Shown here piece by piece: positions 10,870 through 22,223 of a DNA stretch of 64,000 nt. Source of the DNA: Adenophora triphylla var. japonica. Lineage: Eukaryota > Streptophyta > Magnoliopsida > Asterales > Campanulaceae. The position numbers were made by a program, and so were the translations under genes. Location: positions 1-64,000 of the forward strand of contig JAFEMH010005384.1 of assembly GCA_022495995.1 (NCBI GenBank), given 5' to 3'. The notes below the pieces were generated by a model. It searched no databases. It was given only the letters and a program-made list of their open reading frames with translations, and was not told the origin of the DNA. The stretch's first letter is position 1, and the number at the start of each line of letters is the position of its first letter.

Positions 10870-12090
10870 AGAAGGTAGACCAAAAGAAGGTATCGTGAGC
10901 CAAGAGCTTACAAGCCCCGAAAAGGTTGGCTTCTCATTATGTCATTCTAGGAGGCAACCTATACAAGAAGCGGTATCAAGGACCACTCCTCTTATGTGTC
11001 ACTCAAGAAAGAGCCAAAAGAAGTTGATGACCGAAGTCCACAATGGTCCCCGCGGTCCTCACATGAATGCCGTGAGCCCCGATGCAAGTGATCCTCGAAT
11101 GGGTTACTACCGGATCTCCATGGAGACAGACCGCGTTCAAAGACGTCCGAACCTCGCGACAAATGCCAGCGGCTTGCCAACCTCAACCATCTCCCACCTC
11201 ATGACTGCACCGCATGACGACTCCTTGGCCGTTTGCAACTTGGGGCATTGACGTGATAGTGGAAAATATCCCCATAGAAGCAATGGGCACGAGTTCGTTT
11301 TGGTAGCCATCGACTACTTCACCAAGTGGGTAGAGGCCAAGTCCTACAAGGTCCTCACTTCCGTAAAAGTGGCCCAGCTTCATCAAAGAAAACATAATGT
11401 GCAGATATGGGGTGCCCAACGAGATCATTTCGAGTAATGGGTCACACTTCGAAGGAGATCGCGATGATCTGCCGAATTCGGGTAGCATTACTCGCCACAA
11501 GTCGTCCCCCCGCATGCACCTCGACCAATGGAGCCGTGGAAGCCGCTAATAAGACACTCGAGCGGATCATCCGGAAGCATGGCCATCCGTGGTCGTGATT
11601 GGCCCGAAAAGCCGCACCTAGCACTTCGGGGCTGGGCGTAACGTCCGTCGAATGCCTACAGGAGAAACTCCTTTTGCCTCTAACTTACGGATGGAAGCAA
11701 GTGTTACCAAAGGAGTTGGAAATCCCGTCATTAAGGGTCCTCCCGGAAAACAAAGGTCAATGAAGTGGAATGGTTGCGCATGCCGGCATAATGAGTTAGC
11801 CCTGCTGACGAGAGAAGGCTAAAAGCCATGGAACACACCCGAGCCTACCAGAGGCGAATGGCCGCAGCGTTTGATAAAAAGGTCAAGGCCGTAGACATCA
11901 AAGAGGGCGACTTAGTGCCGAAAGTAAAGCCCCTACCGCAGACAACCCCTCGGGAAAATGGGAACCCGTCTCGGATCGGCCCTTATGTGGTGCGTAAGAT
12001 ACCGTCAGAGGAGCAATGAAGCTTGCGTACTTGATGGCAATCCCTTTGTCCACCTGGCAAATAACGGTGATAAACTCCGAAGATACTACG

Positions 12091-12095
<5 letters not shown>
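10870..12095 (+). pseudogene. Integrase of element B, decayed
   Basis: Frames around 11000-12018 carry pieces of the Ty3/gypsy integrase: RMGYYRISMETDRVQ (11098), a WGIDVI-like core near 11240, NGHEFVLVAIDYFTKWVEAKSY (in pieces, 11285-11345), NGAVEAANKTLERIIRKHG (11525) and the C-terminal AYQRRMAAAFDKKVKAVDIKEGDLV (11845-11915). Integrase inserts the cDNA into the host genome. Several frameshifts separate the pieces and one catalytic aspartate block (normally ISDNG) is corrupted. Non-functional. Confidence 0.8.
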
Positions 12096-12128
<33 letters not shown>

Positions 12129-12305
12129 AAAAATCTTAGTGCAAAAAGAGTAATGCCCAAACTAGGCCGAAGACCCCAAAAGGGCTGTTTAGGCAAAAGA
12201 CAGGTTGCACATAAAAAAAGAAAAAATCTTAGTGCAAAAAGAGTAATGCCCACTAGGCCGAAACCTCAAAAAGGACGGTCTAGGCAAAAACAGGCCGCAC
12301 ATGAA
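12094..12305 (+). repeat. Poly-A tract and tandem 90-bp duplication after pol of element B
   Basis: An A-run of about 32 (broken by one G) is followed by two copies of 'gaaaaaatcttagtgcaaaaagagtaatgccca..actaggccgaa..' starting near 12127 and 12217. Each ends with '..aggca..gcacat'. The copies differ by substitutions and small indels. The poly-A is internal and does not look like a cDNA tail. Confidence 0.75.
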
Positions 12306-12750
12306 AAAATTTTGGTTCACTGTAATGAACTACGTAGACTCCGAGCCCCTTAGCCTTTCTTGTAAAAGGGGAACGTAGGCAGCCATATATGGTTCGGTCT
12401 AAACAATAAAAAGGACAATCAAGCTTCCATGAAGTGCGTCCTAAATAATAAAGGGTATTTCGCCATAAAACGGGTCCCAATCAATAAAGACATTTGAATT
12501 TTCATGAAATGTGTCTTGATTAATTTTTAAGATAATATGCCTTGTTCATTACAAGTTAAAAACTTCTTGATTGAGTTCAAGCACCGGCTCTACCTCTTAA
12601 CTCGCTAACCTCGCTAAAAAGATCTAAAATACAATAAAATGCCTAAATAAACTAATGTGTTTGCAAATGGCAATAAGAGGATCTTGAGAAAAGACTTGCC
12701 GGGCCGTCATTCGCCGAGTCTTCTTCGCCTTCTTCCTTTTCCTCGACTCG
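12306..12750 (+). mobile_element. Non-coding spacer of element B between pol and the antisense region
   Basis: No gene is seen. Short related strings recur (ataaaa-ggacaatcaagcttccatgaag and ataaagacatttgaattttcatgaaat, both followed by -tgcgtc/-tgtgtc), a degenerate duplication near 12405-12520. Confidence 0.4.
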
Positions 12751-15700
12751 TCAAGTCTTCTTCCTTTTCTTCTCAATAATGTCGGTATCCCTCATCCCGA
12801 CCTCCGGTATCCTCACCGGAGCCTCTACCAACCCCGTGTCAATGAGTGCTCTCTATCCGAGCACGAGTCCGCACCTCCTCCCTCTCGAGCCTCGGGCCAA
12901 AGGAGCGACTCTGACAATCTCTTGTACCGAGCCTCCATATCTCCGACTGTGTCACCCGATTGGTTATGGCAACTCGCTCTTAGCCTCGGGGCCTCCTCGT
13001 AGTCCCCACTGAGTCGCAGCCGCCTCCCAATAAAGCTCGACGTCTATCCTCCAAGATAACCTCGAGTCGCTCCCATCTCCCTCTCGTACTACCCAAGTAG
13101 ACAAAGGGTCAAGCATGGTGCTCTTCCTCGCTCCCGAAGATAGCCCCGGTGGGAAAGCAAGATGTGTCCAAGCCCTCGAGAAGAAAGAGAAGCCGGGCCG
13201 GATCTCTCATGTCCAATGACACCACCTCCATGGTCCTGGATGTCCTCCCCAATCACTCAACGGCTCCCGTAGCCCCAAACCGCCCGGGATACCAAGCAGG
13301 TATGTAGAAGGACGACCACAGGAATCCTCCGAACCCTCACAAAGATAAGACTCCCGAAATATCCTCCCGGTTCGCAACCTCCAATGTGGTATCCACCAAC
13401 GGATGTCCGAAGTGGATAGCCTAGCCATCATCAGCTCCCAGCCTACCCTCGTTTCTCGCCGCCTAGGCGCACCTCTCCGAGAAATCACCCAAGGGCACCG
13501 AGTCGGCAAAGCCCCGTGCAAAGCCCCGAGCCTCTCCCCGCAGCCACAAAGTCAACATAGCCGACTCCCTGACCTCATGAAACGGTCTCCCCGAGCCATC
13601 CTATCAATCCCATGAAATGTCTCTCCCAAAACCACGGGACAATATCCTTCCAGCCCCCGCAGCCTCGACCATGTCCAAGAGGCCACTATGACAGATCCCC
13701 ACGGACTCAAGAAGGAACAGAATGTAGAATACGCAGAGAATGAAAGCATCCATAGCCACCGCGGTCACAGCCATATCCTGAGACCCAAACCTGCCCGATA
13801 TCGAAAGGTCAATCCTATCCGGGCTACCATCATCCTCTCGCCTCTCCCAAAGGAATCTCGCAGAAAGATGCAAGCTTTACCGTCACCGGCGCGTCTCCGA
13901 TCAGTGGAATAGATATAGCCTCGCCTCGACCCCAATCAAGGCTCAAGTCTTCGTGCGTTGGGACAATTTCGTTGTAAGAGAAGCAAGAACATGTCTCCTG
14001 ACGTCCTGTAACTTTGTCGCGGCTCTCAACAGTCCCAATCGGGCTGAGATCCTCAAATGCCATAAAGACTTGATCTTGAAGGAAAAGAATCAAGCAGCCC
14101 CTTGTGATTTTGGAAGTTATGTCTCGCCCAAGATTGAAGACCGGATAGAAAATGGTCTCGCTTCCCCTTTGCAATCTAACGGATTCTCCATCGCAAAGTG
14201 TTCAAAGATGTTGCTTTTTCGGTCCAAAATATGCTCTGGGAACAATTGGGACAAGTCTAGAGTGAAAATGAAATGAAATGGCCAAGCCTTTGCTTTTATT
14301 CGTAAAACAAATAACTAGTCAGACAGAATCAGAAGCCGCACCCGCTTCATTTTCCTCAAGGCCATGCCGCACGGCTACATTAGCCCTCTCGCAGAAAAAA
14401 TTCTCGCAAAGAACCAAAGTTGCTGCCCAAGGGAGTTTTCACCCCACTTTTTCAACCAAAACCTCGTAGACAAAAACATATCCAAGCCATTCAAGCATTC
14501 ATACATCATTATAAATCATTTTGGCCCAGCTTCAAACCCCATTCCAAGCAAAAAGTCGCCCCCAAGGCTCGATAATATGCAAATCTGAAAAGCATAAATT
14601 AGAAAAGTAAATAAAATGTAAATACAATGTTTTCGCCCCATCGGCGCCCAAATAAAGCGAAAAATAAACAAGTTGTGCATAAAAATTGTAAATTGTTTGT
14701 TCTCGTTCCAAATCTATTCTAGAGACCTCTTAGGCCTCCGATTCTTCTTCCTCCTCATCGCTACTCAGCTCATAGATGCTAGCCTCCCTCATCAAGTCCT
14801 CCTGGTCGCTCAAGTCAGACAAATGGACATTATCGTGCCCGTACTCAGCCCACTGCTGCCTGTATCGTCGGGCGTTGGTCCCCGCCCGAGGCATGGCACC
14901 GGAAGAGTACTCCGAGGCCGACGAGGTAGACGTCGTGCCCCGACGTGCCGTCTCTCTGCGCCCAGTGTTCCTGGTGTGCATCCGCCGCCGCTCTCGAAGC
15001 GCAGCGCTTCCTCGTGAAGAGACCGGGCACATGTCCTCTCCAAACTCTTATTCGCCCTCGACCACCATCATAAGTGCGAGCCGGAACCTCGAGAAAAAGA
15101 AGAGAAAATCTCGAAAATCTCGTAAAATTGCAAAAGCGTAAAATCTGAAAGCTAAAAAGGGAATAAGACCCTAAGAGTACACTTACAAAGGCTATCAAAG
15201 CGACAAGGTGTACTGGCTCCCTAGCATCGGGGACAGTATCCTCATCCTCCTCGCACTCCATGGACCACATAGGACAGATGCGCAGGAGGGATCGGCGGTC
15301 AAGAGGCTCATCCTCCCCATATCCCCGAGTGACCGCCACCTTCACTAGCTTCTCGTGGCGTCCCTCAGCGCTGCCCACAAACATAGCGTAAGGGGGCGCC
15401 CATGTCAGTACTCCTCTGCAGCCCACGCCCGCCTGGTACCTAGCAATCTCATCCTCCGCCAATCCCTCGGGCCGTAGCATCCGTGCCGGAGGATCCCGAG
15501 GAGTAATGGCATCTAGTGGGGAACATGACCATGCCGCTCGAGAAGCGGTCCCCGATAGATGACATCACATTGTCGCCCAGTGAGCCACCTCCTCCGCCTC
15601 GTCACCCGATGGCATCTCCCAAAGAAGATCTCCGGATACCTCGCCCCTGTGGGTAGAAGTCCACTCCGTCGTGCCCATCCCCGTTGATGACCGGCCTCAC

Positions 15701-17420
15701 CATTTTGTAATCGAAGGTAATCCGGGTCTTCCCCGTGAATTTATCTCTCGCATCTCCCTCCAAATAACCATAGCAGGGAAGATGGTGACATCACTCTGCT
15801 GGTTCCAAGGGAAGAACCCGATCACCTCACACAAACCAGGCCTGCATGTTCAAACATCAAAAGGTCATTCTCTCTCTTATAAAAGTCTCAAGACAGGAAA
15901 AGAGAAAAAAAAAAAAGGGAGACTACCTCAAGGGCAAATGAGAAGCAGTCCATGGAAGCAGCCTTTGTTCCGACCGTACATGTCCAACGAGAAGTAGAGC
16001 TCCGCCTAATCCGGCCTCTCCCCAAGAGACCGTCCCTATCCCATCAAGATCCTCCGTAGAGTCGAGGAGGCAAGTCATGGCTGCCCTGCACTAGCAAAGA
16101 TGGTGGACTGATAGCATCAACCATATGAATGCTCTAGCTACCGGGCCAAGCCACATCATTAGCAAAGAAAATTCTGCGCATGCAAGTCTCGAATCGCCAC
16201 CTCGATGTTCAGCGTCTCCATCCCCCTTGGGAATCAGCCAAACCCGACCAAAGCCCGAAACTCCTCGGCAGTAATATGGTCTCTCCAAGTCACGGGCCTC
16301 CTGGTGGTGAAACCCGTAGCGCATTAGCCGCAATCGGCAGAGTCACTGCACCGCCGCCCTCCCTGCTCAGTGAAAGCTATGTGTGCTGTCCCACCGTAAC
16401 TCGAAAGGGCCCGGGACCAAGCCCTTGCTCTTAGAGGTGATGTGAACACCGCCGATGGCCTCTACAAATGCATCCAGCCGTAGCCCTCACCACCGCTGGG
16501 ATTCACCCCATTCTTCTCAAAATCCGGCATCCTCTCGCCAAAGCTTCACCGCTATCTCCGATGGTCCTCTAGACTTGTTCTCCTGTAGACAAACACATCA
16601 AAAACAAAAACAGTGTCAGTCCTTCATCATTTTCAAAAGCATGCATATATTCAAAAGTGCACATGTTTTCAAAAGAAAAGCATTCACAAAAGTTTTTCTA
16701 GCATTATTTGCATCAAAAAACGTGTCTTTCATCACTTGAAACGCATAATTGCTTTCCTAAAGCACAAAATCACAATTCTTTGCACATAAGCATTATTCTT
16801 TCAAAAATGGCATGCATGAATCATTTTCATCTTCCAAAATCATGTTTTCTCATTGAAAATCAGAATTTTGACCTAGTTCTAGCACAAGGCAAGAACTCCG
16901 TCTCATATTTTGAAAAATTCTCATTCTTACTTCATTTTGCGAGAAAAAAGTGAGTCATTCTCATATTTTTCATCAAATAAAATTGCACATGCATATTCTT
17001 AGCCTCATCGGTTGTTCAATGTCTCAAAATCATTCAAAAATCCTAGGAAAATCCTAAAATTCGGGTCAAGCCCTAAATCATTCAAAATTCAATCAAAATC
17101 ATCGGATTTGAGCAAAATGAGAATGCTTACCCCAACCGATCGCGGGTTCGTTGATTTATGCTCCCTTCTCCCCGGGTAAAGCTCCGATGGAGGCGTAAGG
17201 AAGTCAGACTTCCTCTCCGTCCGAACGAGCTCCTTTCTCCTCTTTCTCGTGGCCGCCGAGATGTTTCTTCTTGCTTGCCTCGGTATGGGATTGCCCTCCG
17301 GATCCATCTCAAATCAAAGGGAAGCAAGAGGGTTGAAGAAATTTCGAAATTCTCTCTCTCTCTTCTCTCTCTCGCACAGTGGGCGGCAACAAATGCCCAA
17401 TGCCCGTTCAAACCTCGTTT
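12750..17420 (-). pseudogene. Antisense ORF region of element B, heavily decayed
   Basis: On the minus strand there is a TATA-like tttaaaaa near 17425, a leader exon ending at donor GTAAGC (near 17126), an A/T-rich intron, and an acceptor (tgtttgtctacag, near 16582). Broken open frames follow: 80 codons at 16333-16091, 211 codons at 15480-14845, and shorter ones to about 13200. Pieces such as RWDSTHIAF and VTWRDH faintly recall the plant mobile domain found in some antisense ORFs of Tat elements, but I would not rely on this. The counterpart in element D is much better preserved. Confidence 0.4.
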
Positions 17421-17690
17421 TTAAATAATCCTGGAAAAACAGTCTCTAGCCGTACGGCTTTTTTTTCTCCATCTCATGCCGGGCGGCTTCATTCGCCCGA
17501 GCGTAAAATTACAATCCTGCCCCTGGACCTTCCACTTGGGCATGCAATTTCCGTTATCTTTTAACCAAGATAACATCTTTTCAGAAAATATCCCTTATCT
17601 ATGAAGCAATCAAGCTTTATTCCCAGTCGCCTCTGTTAATTCCGTTATAACGGGATAACACTAGGTGACAACCTCCGAATTGTCAGAACT

Positions 17691-18345
17691 CTAAACTTGT
17701 GCTACCTCTATCCGCGAATAGTGACGTATGCCCAAGTCATTCCAACTTATGCTACCTCTATCCGTGAATAGTGACGTATGCCCAAGTCATTCCAACTTGT
17801 GCTACCTCTATCCGTGAATAGTGACGTATGCCCAAGTCATTTCAACTTGTGCTACCTCTATCCGCGAATAGTGACGTATGCCCAAGTCATTCCAACTTTT
17901 GCTACCTCTATCCGTGAATAGTGACGTATGCCCAAGTCATTTCAACTTGTGCTACCTCTATCCGCGAATAGTGAAGTATGCCCAAGTCATTCCAACTTGT
18001 GCTACCACTATCCGCGAATAGTGACGTATGCCCAAGTCATTTCAACTTGTGCTACCTCTATCCGCGAATAGTGACGTATGCCCAAGTCATTCCAACTTGT
18101 GCTACCTCTATCCGTGAATAGTGACGTATGCCCAAGTCATTTCAACTTGTGCTACCTCTATCCGCGAATAGTGAAGTATGCCCAAGTCATTCCAACTTGT
18201 GCTACCACTATCCGCGAATAGTGACGTATGCCCAAGTCATTCCAACTTGTGCTACCACTATCCGCGAATAGTGACGTATGCCCAAGTCATTCCAACTTGT
18301 GCTACCTCTATCCGCGAATAGTGACGTACGCTCAAGTTTCCCAAC
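17691..18345 (+). repeat. 50-bp tandem array, 13 copies, in the 3' UTR of element B
   Basis: Each unit reads gctacctctatccgcgaata-gtgacgtatgcccaagtcat-tccaacttgt. Units start at 17701, 17751, 17801 and so on to 18301 with no length variation. Variants (cgcg/tgtg, gacg/gaag, ctcta/cacta, ttcaa/tccaa) recur with a 200-bp spacing: units 17901, 17951 and 18001 are repeated as 18101, 18151 and 18201. The array occupies the same place as the unrelated 41-bp array of element A. Confidence 0.95.
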
Positions 18346-18902
18346 TTAAGTTACCTCTATCTCCGTCATAAAGAGATAGCGCCATAAGCTCTAGCTTCTT
18401 CAGGTGACAGCCTCCGAATTGTCAAAATCTCAAGGATCCTAGACATCGTTCCTAACTATCTAGTGATGCTTGAACTACGATCAAGGCTTGATTCCTCCGG
18501 GATACGTAGGTAGCCTTTTATAAAAGGTCCAGCCATTCGACCACTTTGGTCACCCTGTTTCTTTGTCACTCCTCAGTGATAAAGCGCCCCCTCATAGAAG
18601 TTCAGATATCCGACCACCTGGGTCACTCCTAGCATATCCCCAGTAGGATCAATTGCTTGACCTCCTAGGTCATTTTCTCTTCTTTTTCCCAGCAAGAGAC
18701 CAGTTTCTCTTCTTCCTTCCCCAGCGGATCCTAATTCCGAACTACGGCCTGGCTTGATTCCTCCGGGATACGTAGGTAGCCTTCCAAAAGGTTCAGCCAC
18801 TCGACCGCCTTGGTCTCCCAATCCGTCTCGGCATTCGCCAGATCGGATCCTTTTCTATCGACAACCCCACTCGCCTTGCAAGTGACGTTGCCGAGGGGCT
18901 TC
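18346..18902 (+). mobile_element. End of element B 3' UTR with duplicated 'gatacgtaggtagcctt' block and polypurine tract
   Basis: Two copies of a block containing 'cttgattcctccgggatacg' and 'taggtagcctt..aaaggt.cagcca.tcgacc.ccttggtc' lie near 18487 and 18753, about 266 bp apart. Element A has one related copy near 3978. The tract gaggggcttc (18893-18902) directly precedes the LTR. No gene is seen. Confidence 0.6.
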
Positions 18903-20665
18903 TGTAAGTACCCAAATCTGGCTCATGCCTTCCTAAGCTAACTTTCCCGACATTTCGGTAAGTTTCCGGTAATTCCCCGGACCTTCCTAGTGTTCCTGAA
19001 ATGTCCTAAAGCAGTCCCAAATTAAAATTAAGGTCGTATGGAGCCTTCCTAATTAAGAAAATACGTTTTTCTTAATTAGGGAGAAGGTTCTAGAATAATG
19101 CCACCTTGCATGGTTCTAGAATGCTGAGTCATAATGGATAAGACCGCACGGCCTCATTTGCAAAGGGCCTGCAGCCGCACGGCTTCATTAGCCTTATCCA
19201 AGATCGCCTATAAATAGAGCCCTCCTCTACCCATTTTAATCATCAACAAGAAGCATAATACTCTCATAATACGAAGAAGATCCCCCAAGGAGCTGCTGGA
19301 AGTCCAAGAAGGTGAAGAAGAAGGCCAAGAAGCCATCTCCCTCCCCCTTGAAGACCCAAGAAGAACCTCTCCTCCTAGTTCCGTCCGAAACAACAACAAC
19401 AACAAAAACAATCAAACACACACACACTCCACAGCAATCAAGACGTGAAGAAAACCCTTGAAGGCTCAAGAAGGCGAAGAAGAAGCTCAAGAAGCCATCT
19501 CCCTCCTCCTTGAAGACCCAAGAAGAACCTTTCCTCCTAGCTCCGTCCGAAGAAGCGAAGGAAACGATTGGTAATCTCGCACGCCCTAACCTTGCATTTT
19601 AATTGATATACTTGCTCATTGCATTCATATATCTTGCTTGGGACTTGGCATTTATTCATAAAGATCATTTCTTTATCACCCCCTTCCCCTTTGCATGCAT
19701 TAAGACCTCATTTGTCATAAAAATGTAGTCTTTTTCATAAAGGTGCATCCTTTGCACCTAAAACCCCCTATTTTCAAATAAAAAAAATCATCTTTATGCA
19801 TCATTTGCATATAAAGATCAAATCTTTTTCAATAAAAATGCATCCTTTGCATCAAAACCCTCTTTTCTAATGCATCATTTGCATAAAAATCCTATCTTTA
19901 TGCATCATTTGCATAAAGATCATTTCTTTCAATCAAAAAGCATCATTTGCTAAAACCAAAATGTCATCTTTTCATTAAAGAGTCATTTTTCATGCATTCC
20001 CCCTTTTCCCCAACCTTGGAACGGACCGGTGTAAAAGTTCTCATCTTTGCATCGTTCCTTCCATTAAAGGTTCATGATTTCTTTAGGAAAAGGATAACCT
20101 TGAACCCTATATCTCCGATTATCGCTTAAGAATGAGTATGAAGCCTCTATACGAGCTCGACCGTCTTAAAGCGTAGGATTGATGGGCTAAGGACATTCCT
20201 TCCTAAAGAACCTCATCTTTGACCAAAAGAGAGTCATTCTCTCGATCACGCAAGTCCCGAGGGTCCCGAGATTTAAAATGCGATGATCATAAGTCATAAG
20301 ATGAGGACGGGATCATAATCCCAAATACATAAATTCCAAGGAATCCCGAGCGACAACCAACAAATGGTTTGTACGTCCGGAAGACAACTTGGGACATTCC
20401 CCCCCTTACTTTCAAACACATGCACACAAAGAAAGCACGCAAGCAAACACGATTAATGAAATCTCGGGAGACTTGCTCCGGCAAGGCACTTTGGGTGAAC
20501 GCCAAACGTTCTTCCCAAGGGGTAACTTAACCTCCGAACCCATAAAACCTTTTTTTCAAAGTTTTGAGGTAATCAAAATGGCGTGGCGACTCCGTTTTTC
20601 AAATAAATCGGATGTCTTCAAACTCGCGTGAATTCCAATAAACAAAAATTTTGGGCACACATTCA
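18903..20665 (+). mobile_element. 3' LTR of element B (about 1.76 kb)
   Basis: It starts tgtaagtaccc after the polypurine tract and ends ...cacacattca. It contains a TATA box (19209-19216), two related blocks 'gaagaagatc/gaagaagccatctccctcc..cttgaagacccaagaagaacct' near 19275-19370 and 19465-19530, a 'catcatttgcataaa' repeat cluster at 19790-19945, and the U5 motif 'ggcgtggcgactccg' near 20580. Its last 271 bp are nearly identical to the 5' LTR fragment at 5588-5858. Confidence 0.75.
19209..19216 (+). promoter_or_regulatory. TATA box of LTR B
   Basis: TATAAATA in cgcctataaatagagccctcc. It is in the same orientation as, and has near-identical context to, the box of LTR A. Confidence 0.65.
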
Positions 20666-20668
20666 CAG

Positions 20669-20716
20669 ATGGTTGCTTGACGCGATGGTTGCTTGACGCA
20701 ATGGTTGCTTGACGCG
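20669..20716 (+). repeat. Three perfect-length 16-bp direct repeats at the B/C junction
   Basis: atggttgcttgacgcg occurs at 20669-20684, 20685-20700 (final base a) and 20701-20716, immediately after the end of the B 3' LTR. It marks the junction between B and the leader of C. Confidence 0.85.
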
Positions 20717-22204
20717 ATGGTAGGCGAAATCCAAACACTCAACATGTTTGATCTAAAAGTAAGCACTTGACGTGCTTTAATTCCTGCAAGAGGGTTAGTG
20801 AAAGCATTTGCATAACAACATATATTCACTTAAGCATTTGTTTGTTCAAGACGATCAATGTGCACTCGACTCCAAGAATCAGCGGGGAGAATGAGTTCTA
20901 TTATATGAGATTGAAAATTGTTTGTGTGATTTAGATTTTGGTTCAGAAGACCAACTCGTGAGGTCCATCTAAAGATCGAATGAGACAATCGTCTAATAGA
21001 ATTCCGTTGAGATAACCCAAGTTCAACACTAAGGTTCAGGATACTTTAAGAATTCTTCGTTGTCGCAGGACTTTTTCATCGTCAAGCCCCTAAGTTTCTC
21101 GTGTGATGATCATTGACTGAACAAGGTTTAAACCACTCCAATGGCTTTTGCTATGTAGAACTTATGCTGCCTACTCCAAAGCACGTATTTTCCAAGGCTT
21201 CTCTTGACACTAAGCCCCAAGACTTTTTGTATGCCGTAGATGATTTCGTGAACAGGCTTGTGAGACTGTGTAAATTGAACAATGTTGAAGGATTCCCTCC
21301 CTTTTCCTTTGAATTTTTTTTTTCTTTTGTGACGCACCCTGGTTTTTGCCTAGACCGCCCTTTCGGGTTTTCAATCTAGCGGGCATCTCTTTTGCGTCTT
21401 TTATTTTTGCTCTTACTTTTGCCTAGACCGCTCTTTACGAGTTTTCAACCTAGCGAGCCATTTTTTTTTCCAAAAAGTATGTTTACTCGAAGGGGACTCA
21501 GTTGGAAGAATCTCATTGAGGAGAAAGATGAGATCTTAAGTTTAGTTGAGGAGAGACGGACTCTATTTTTGGAAGGTGATCCAAGCATTGACTTCTTTTG
21601 GGAGAGTATATTCTCTAATGATGAGAGTGAGAAGTGAAAGAGGAAAGCCCCTACTGCAGATTTGATTATTTTGAAAAGTTTAAGTAGAGATTGACTGGGG
21701 GAGGAAAGGTTAGGAAGCCCCAGTTTTGATGCTTGGATTTCAAGAGTGTGTATGAGAATGGCTAAGAGGAAGCCCCTAGACTCAACAAAGAACGCTACAT
21801 GGCTCAAAGGTCTAGAAAAGTTGTTCTACTTTTAATGGACCTTGCATCATCTAGAAATTTCTTAACGAGTTTGAAAAGAAAGTCAATCATTAGCACGACT
21901 TAAGGCTAAACATTTTTCTTTATGGATTGATGTTGAAAGTCTTCTTCATTTGCGTTGCCATTCGGGATTCATGGTAAGAGGATGTTTGAGGAATCCTCTT
22001 TTTTTCGTTGGTAATACTTGACTATTTTTTCTCTGTGGGAGAGTCCTTCTTGCCTTTGTTGAAATTTCATCCTTGTTGTGGGGCGATGAAGGCTTGAGAG
22101 TTTTTCTTTTTTTCTTTTATTTTTTTTTCATTTTTTTTCTTTTTCTTTTTTTTTTTGATGCTCTATTTTAATTTTGACGCAAGTTTAAGCCTCTTAATTT
22201 TAAG
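20717..22204 (-). mobile_element. Leader/5' internal region of minus-strand element C, truncated
   Basis: This lies downstream (minus-strand sense) of the PBS and LTR of element C. It includes a long A-rich stretch on the minus strand (T-rich at 22090-22156) and two copies of a block 'tttttgcctagaccg..ctttcgggttttcaa.ctagcg.gc' near 21348 and 21418. No gag motif is recognised in the short open frames. It is cut off at 20717 where B begins; the rest of C would lie beyond B, outside the window. Confidence 0.5.
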
Positions 22205-22222
22205 TCCCCAGCAGAGTCGCCA
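22205..22222 (-). other. Primer binding site of element C
   Basis: On the minus strand this reads tggcgactctgctgggga, the type used by Tat/Ogre elements, placed one base from the LTR end. It fixes the minus orientation of C and identifies 22224-23218 as its 5' LTR. Confidence 0.8.
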
Positions 22223-22223
22223 C

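Noticed and set aside
8000..12100. Endogenous pararetrovirus
   Set aside because: Flanking LTRs, a PBS, an integrase and a second RNase H identify a Ty3/gypsy element; no movement protein or viral coat motif was seen.
17691..18345. CRISPR-like regular repeats
   Set aside because: There are no spacers; the 50-bp units are contiguous, and the host is a plant.
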